Positions 5,707 through 7,140 of a DNA stretch of 7,140 nt are shown piece after piece (the first letter of the stretch is position 1; each line of letters opens with the position of its first letter). The translations under genes and the position numbers were made by a program. The notes beneath the pieces are model-generated. The model was given only the letters and a program-made list of their open reading frames with translations. It searched no databases and was not told where the DNA came from. The stretch spans positions 1-7,140 of the forward strand of contig JACPZV010000303.1 of NCBI GenBank assembly GCA_016195295.1, written 5' to 3'. The DNA comes from Acidobacteriota bacterium (GTDB lineage Bacteria; Acidobacteriota; Vicinamibacteria; Vicinamibacterales; CAVVIG01).

Positions 5707-6152
5707 CGGAGCCGGCCGGGCAAATCGCGGCGCAGGCAGTGGCCGAGCCGCCGGCCGCGGCGAAACTCGGTCCGCATCCCCAGGCGACTCTCCCGCCGCT
5801 GCCGTTCGATCCGGAGCCGCCGGCCCGGCCGATGGACGTCGTGCGCGCGGCGTACAAGTTTGCCGCGGAGCACCCGGAAATCCTGAGCTACGTGCCGTGC
5901 TACTGCGGGTGCGAGCGCGCCGGCCATCGCGGCAGCGAAGACTGTTTCGTGACCGCCCGGGATGCCAACGGCGACGTCACGCAGTGGGAACCGCACGGCA
6001 TGACGTGAGCGGTGTGCCTCGACGTCGCGCGTGACGCGATGCAAATGCATGCTTCGGGCGCTTCAGTGCGGGACATTCGAGCGGCGAATGAAGGAAAGTG
6101 GAGCTCGTCGTTCCCCACGCACACGCCGACGCCGCCGGCTCCGATGAAATAG
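5700..6152 (+). CDS. PCYCGC-family protein with in-frame TGA: candidate selenoprotein
   Basis: Conventional reading ends at the TGA 6006-6008 after 102 residues. Read through, it gives 150 residues ending at TAG 6150-6152. The protein has a proline-rich N-terminus, a helix (DVVRAAYKFAAEHPEIL, 46-62), the family signature PCYCGC (66-71), then GH (75-76), DCF (81-83) and WEPHGMT (96-102). This is the PCYCGC family (Pfam PF13798), of unknown function and often lipoprotein in Bacillus. From memory the family continues HGxxCxxCxxIA; here the TGA takes the place of the first Cys, followed by AVCLDVARDA, a region matching ASGASVRDIR, and a TPTPPAP tail also typical of the family. This gives U103-x-x-C106 if TGA encodes selenocysteine. 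No signal peptide is possible, because the frame is closed upstream of 5700 without another start, so a cytoplasmic location is likely. The ATG lacks a ribosome site; a GTG at 5739 is an alternative start. Family assignment is confident; selenocysteine is roughly even odds against a nonsense mutation. Confidence 0.75.
6019..6039 (+). promoter_or_regulatory. Possible bacterial SECIS stem-loop
   Basis: Ten bases after the TGA, bases 6019-6021 pair with 6037-6039 and 6023-6026 with 6033-6036, leaving A6022 bulged and a 6-base apical loop GCGCGU (6027-6032). The distance from TGA to loop is 18 bases and the loop begins with G, both within the loose consensus described for bacterial SECIS elements, and the bulge recalls the bulged base in E. 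coli fdhF. GC-rich coding DNA often forms such hairpins, and a competing CGCG-UGA-CGCG fold exists at 6028-6038. Confidence 0.4.
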
Positions 6153-6162
6153 GGGCCCCCTA
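6150..6162. repeat. Short palindrome TAGGGG-C-CCCCTA over the stop codon
   Basis: Six-base arms around one base overlap the TAG stop of the PCYCGC gene. It has no loop room and no T run, so it is not a normal terminator. It might bind a dimeric protein upstream of the kinase -10 box, but nothing else supports this. Confidence 0.3.
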
Positions 6163-6180
6163 GTCTCCAGTCCCTGCACC

Positions 6181-6186
6181 TATAAT
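6181..6186 (+). promoter_or_regulatory. -10 box (TATAAT) of the histidine kinase gene
   Basis: A perfect TATAAT in GC-rich surroundings ends 6 bases before the GTG at 6193, so transcription would begin at or very near the start codon and yield a leaderless mRNA. No recognisable -35 is present. Confidence 0.65.
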
Positions 6187-6192
6187 CCGTCC

Positions 6193-7140
6193 GTGGATCG
6201 ACGCGCGGCGGCGTTCGCGCGGTTGTTCGAGGCCGTACACGAAGGCGTGTACATCGGGACGATCGGTCCCGAGACCACATCGACGATTGCCGCCAATCCT
6301 CACCTCAAACTGATCTTCGGGTACTCGAGCGAAGCCCCCGAACGTGACGTCCGTCCCTTCGATCACGATCGCTTCGTCGATCCGCAGGCGCGCGTGGCGT
6401 TGATCGAACGGCTCTCCACCGACGGATCGGTGAACAGCTATCTGCTGCGACTGCGGCGAGCGGACGGCAGTCCGGTATGGGTCGAGCTCACGTCGCGCGC
6501 CGATCCGCCTGGCGAGGACGGCAGCGTGCGCCTGGAGGCGCTCGTCCGCGATGTGAGCGAGCGCAAGAAGCTCGACGACGAGACGCGCGACATCTATCAC
6601 CAGCTCCTCCAGGCCGAGAAAATGGCGGCGCTCGGCCAGACGATGTCCGGCGTCGCGCACGAACTGAACAATCCGCTGGCCACGATTCTCAGCTGGGCCG
6701 AGCGTCTCTCGCAGCGCACCCTCGACGATCCGGTGCGCCGCGGCTTGGACACGATCCTCTCCGAAGCCGAACGCGCCGCGCGCATCGTCCGCAATCTGCT
6801 CACCTTCGCCCGCAAGCGGCAGACGACGCGCGCAATGGTGGACGTCAATCAGGTCGTGCGCGAAACGCTCGCGCTTCGCGTGTACGACCAGCGCGTGACC
6901 AACATCACGGTCATCGACGCCTTGGCGGCCGGTCTGCCCCAGGTGTTCGCCGACGGCCATCAGCTCCAGCAGGTGCTGCTCAATCTCGTGATCAATGCGG
7001 AGCAGGCGATGCTCTCCGCGAACGGGCGGGGCGTCCTCGTCGTCCGCACCTGGCACGACGCCGAGCAGGAATCCGTGATCCTCGAGATCAACGATGACGG
7101 GCCCGGGATTCCGGACGAATTGCAGCCGAAGATTTTCGAC
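6193..7140 (+). CDS. PAS-domain sensor histidine kinase (3' end outside window)
   Basis: 316 codons are visible, open to the window edge. The start is taken as the GTG at 6193, six bases after TATAAT. The protein begins VDRRAAAFARLFEAVHEGVYIG, which reads directly into a PAS domain (about residues 5-125: ANPHLKLIFGYSS, RRADGSPVWVEL, ALVRDVSERKKL). After a helical linker comes the dimerisation/phosphoacceptor domain with the H-box MSGVAHELNNPLA (H156), then the ATPase domain with the N-box NLVINAEQA (N268) and G1 box NDDGPGIP (D301). The window ends at PKIFD, in the F-box. No membrane segment is seen, so it is a cytoplasmic kinase. H-box type and ELNNPL resemble NtrB-like kinases that often end in a receiver domain or sit next to a response regulator; this cannot be seen here. 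The gene follows the PCYCGC gene by 40 bases but has its own promoter. Confidence 0.9.
   Translation, partial: MDRRAAAFARLFEAVHEGVYIGTIGPETTSTIAANPHLKLIFGYSSEAPERDVRPFDHDRFVDPQARVALIERLSTDGSVNSYLLRLRRADGSPVWVELTSRADPPGEDGSVRLEALVRDVSERKKLDDETRDIYHQLLQAEKMAALGQTMSGVAHELNNPLATILSWAERLSQRTLDDPVRRGLDTILSEAERAARIVRNLLTFARKRQTTRAMVDVNQVVRETLALRVYDQRVTNITVIDALAAGLPQVFADGHQLQQVLLNLVINAEQAMLSANGRGVLVVRTWHDAEQESVILEINDDGPGIPDELQPKIFD

Noticed and set aside
4399..5886. Long plus-strand open frame of 495 codons
   Set aside because: It lies almost wholly antisense to the cyclase gene, whose domains are unmistakable. The translation has no recognisable motif and reflects GC-rich third-position bias.
6006..6008. 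Plain end of a 102-residue PCYCGC protein
   Set aside because: Not dismissed entirely, but the following 47 codons match the remainder of the family too well for ordinary untranslated sequence, so the longer reading is preferred.
6160..7056. Minus-strand open frame of 298 codons
   Set aside because: Antisense to the histidine kinase, which shows all expected boxes. The minus-strand translation is His/Arg/Glu-rich without motifs.

Overview
GC-rich bacterial DNA that looks chromosomal: signalling genes with housekeeping-type neighbours and no phage, insertion sequence, tRNA, rRNA or CRISPR signal. Protein style, GC-rich codon use, TATAAT boxes just upstream of start codons and a tandem-repeat intergenic stretch of GTCGGGAGTCA / CACCAGC type suggest an acidobacterium, perhaps class Vicinamibacteria. 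That placement is an inference, not a database result.

Layout. Minus strand, 18-2934: a secreted PDZ-only protein whose second PDZ domain is cut by a stop near the window edge, a gene-free 364-base stretch with repeats, then a GAF-GAF-PP2C (SpoIIE-type) phosphatase. That gene diverges, across 45 bases holding a symmetric -10 region, from a plus-strand FabZ-like hotdog protein with an altered active-site motif (2980-3435). Convergent to it on the minus strand are a frameshifted remnant of a small exported protein, a YedA-like EamA transporter lacking about 28 residues, and a membrane-anchored GAF-GGDEF diguanylate cyclase. The last two overlap by ATGA. The cyclase start overlaps head-to-head with a plus-strand PCYCGC-family gene, followed by a PAS histidine kinase that runs off the right edge.

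The most interesting point is the PCYCGC gene (5700-6152). An in-frame TGA at 6006-6008 sits exactly where the family has the first Cys of its C-terminal CxxC. The frame stays open with family-like sequence for 47 more codons, and a stem-loop compatible with a bacterial SECIS begins 10 bases after the TGA. It is a candidate UxxC selenoprotein. The competing explanation is a Cys-to-stop mutation or sequence error, and other apparent lesions in this window (PDZ stop, small-gene frameshift, EamA deletion) keep that alternative alive.

Functionally, three of the eight loci are signal-transduction proteins (PP2C phosphatase, diguanylate cyclase, histidine kinase), each with its own GAF or PAS sensor. 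The sequence does not show that they form one pathway.
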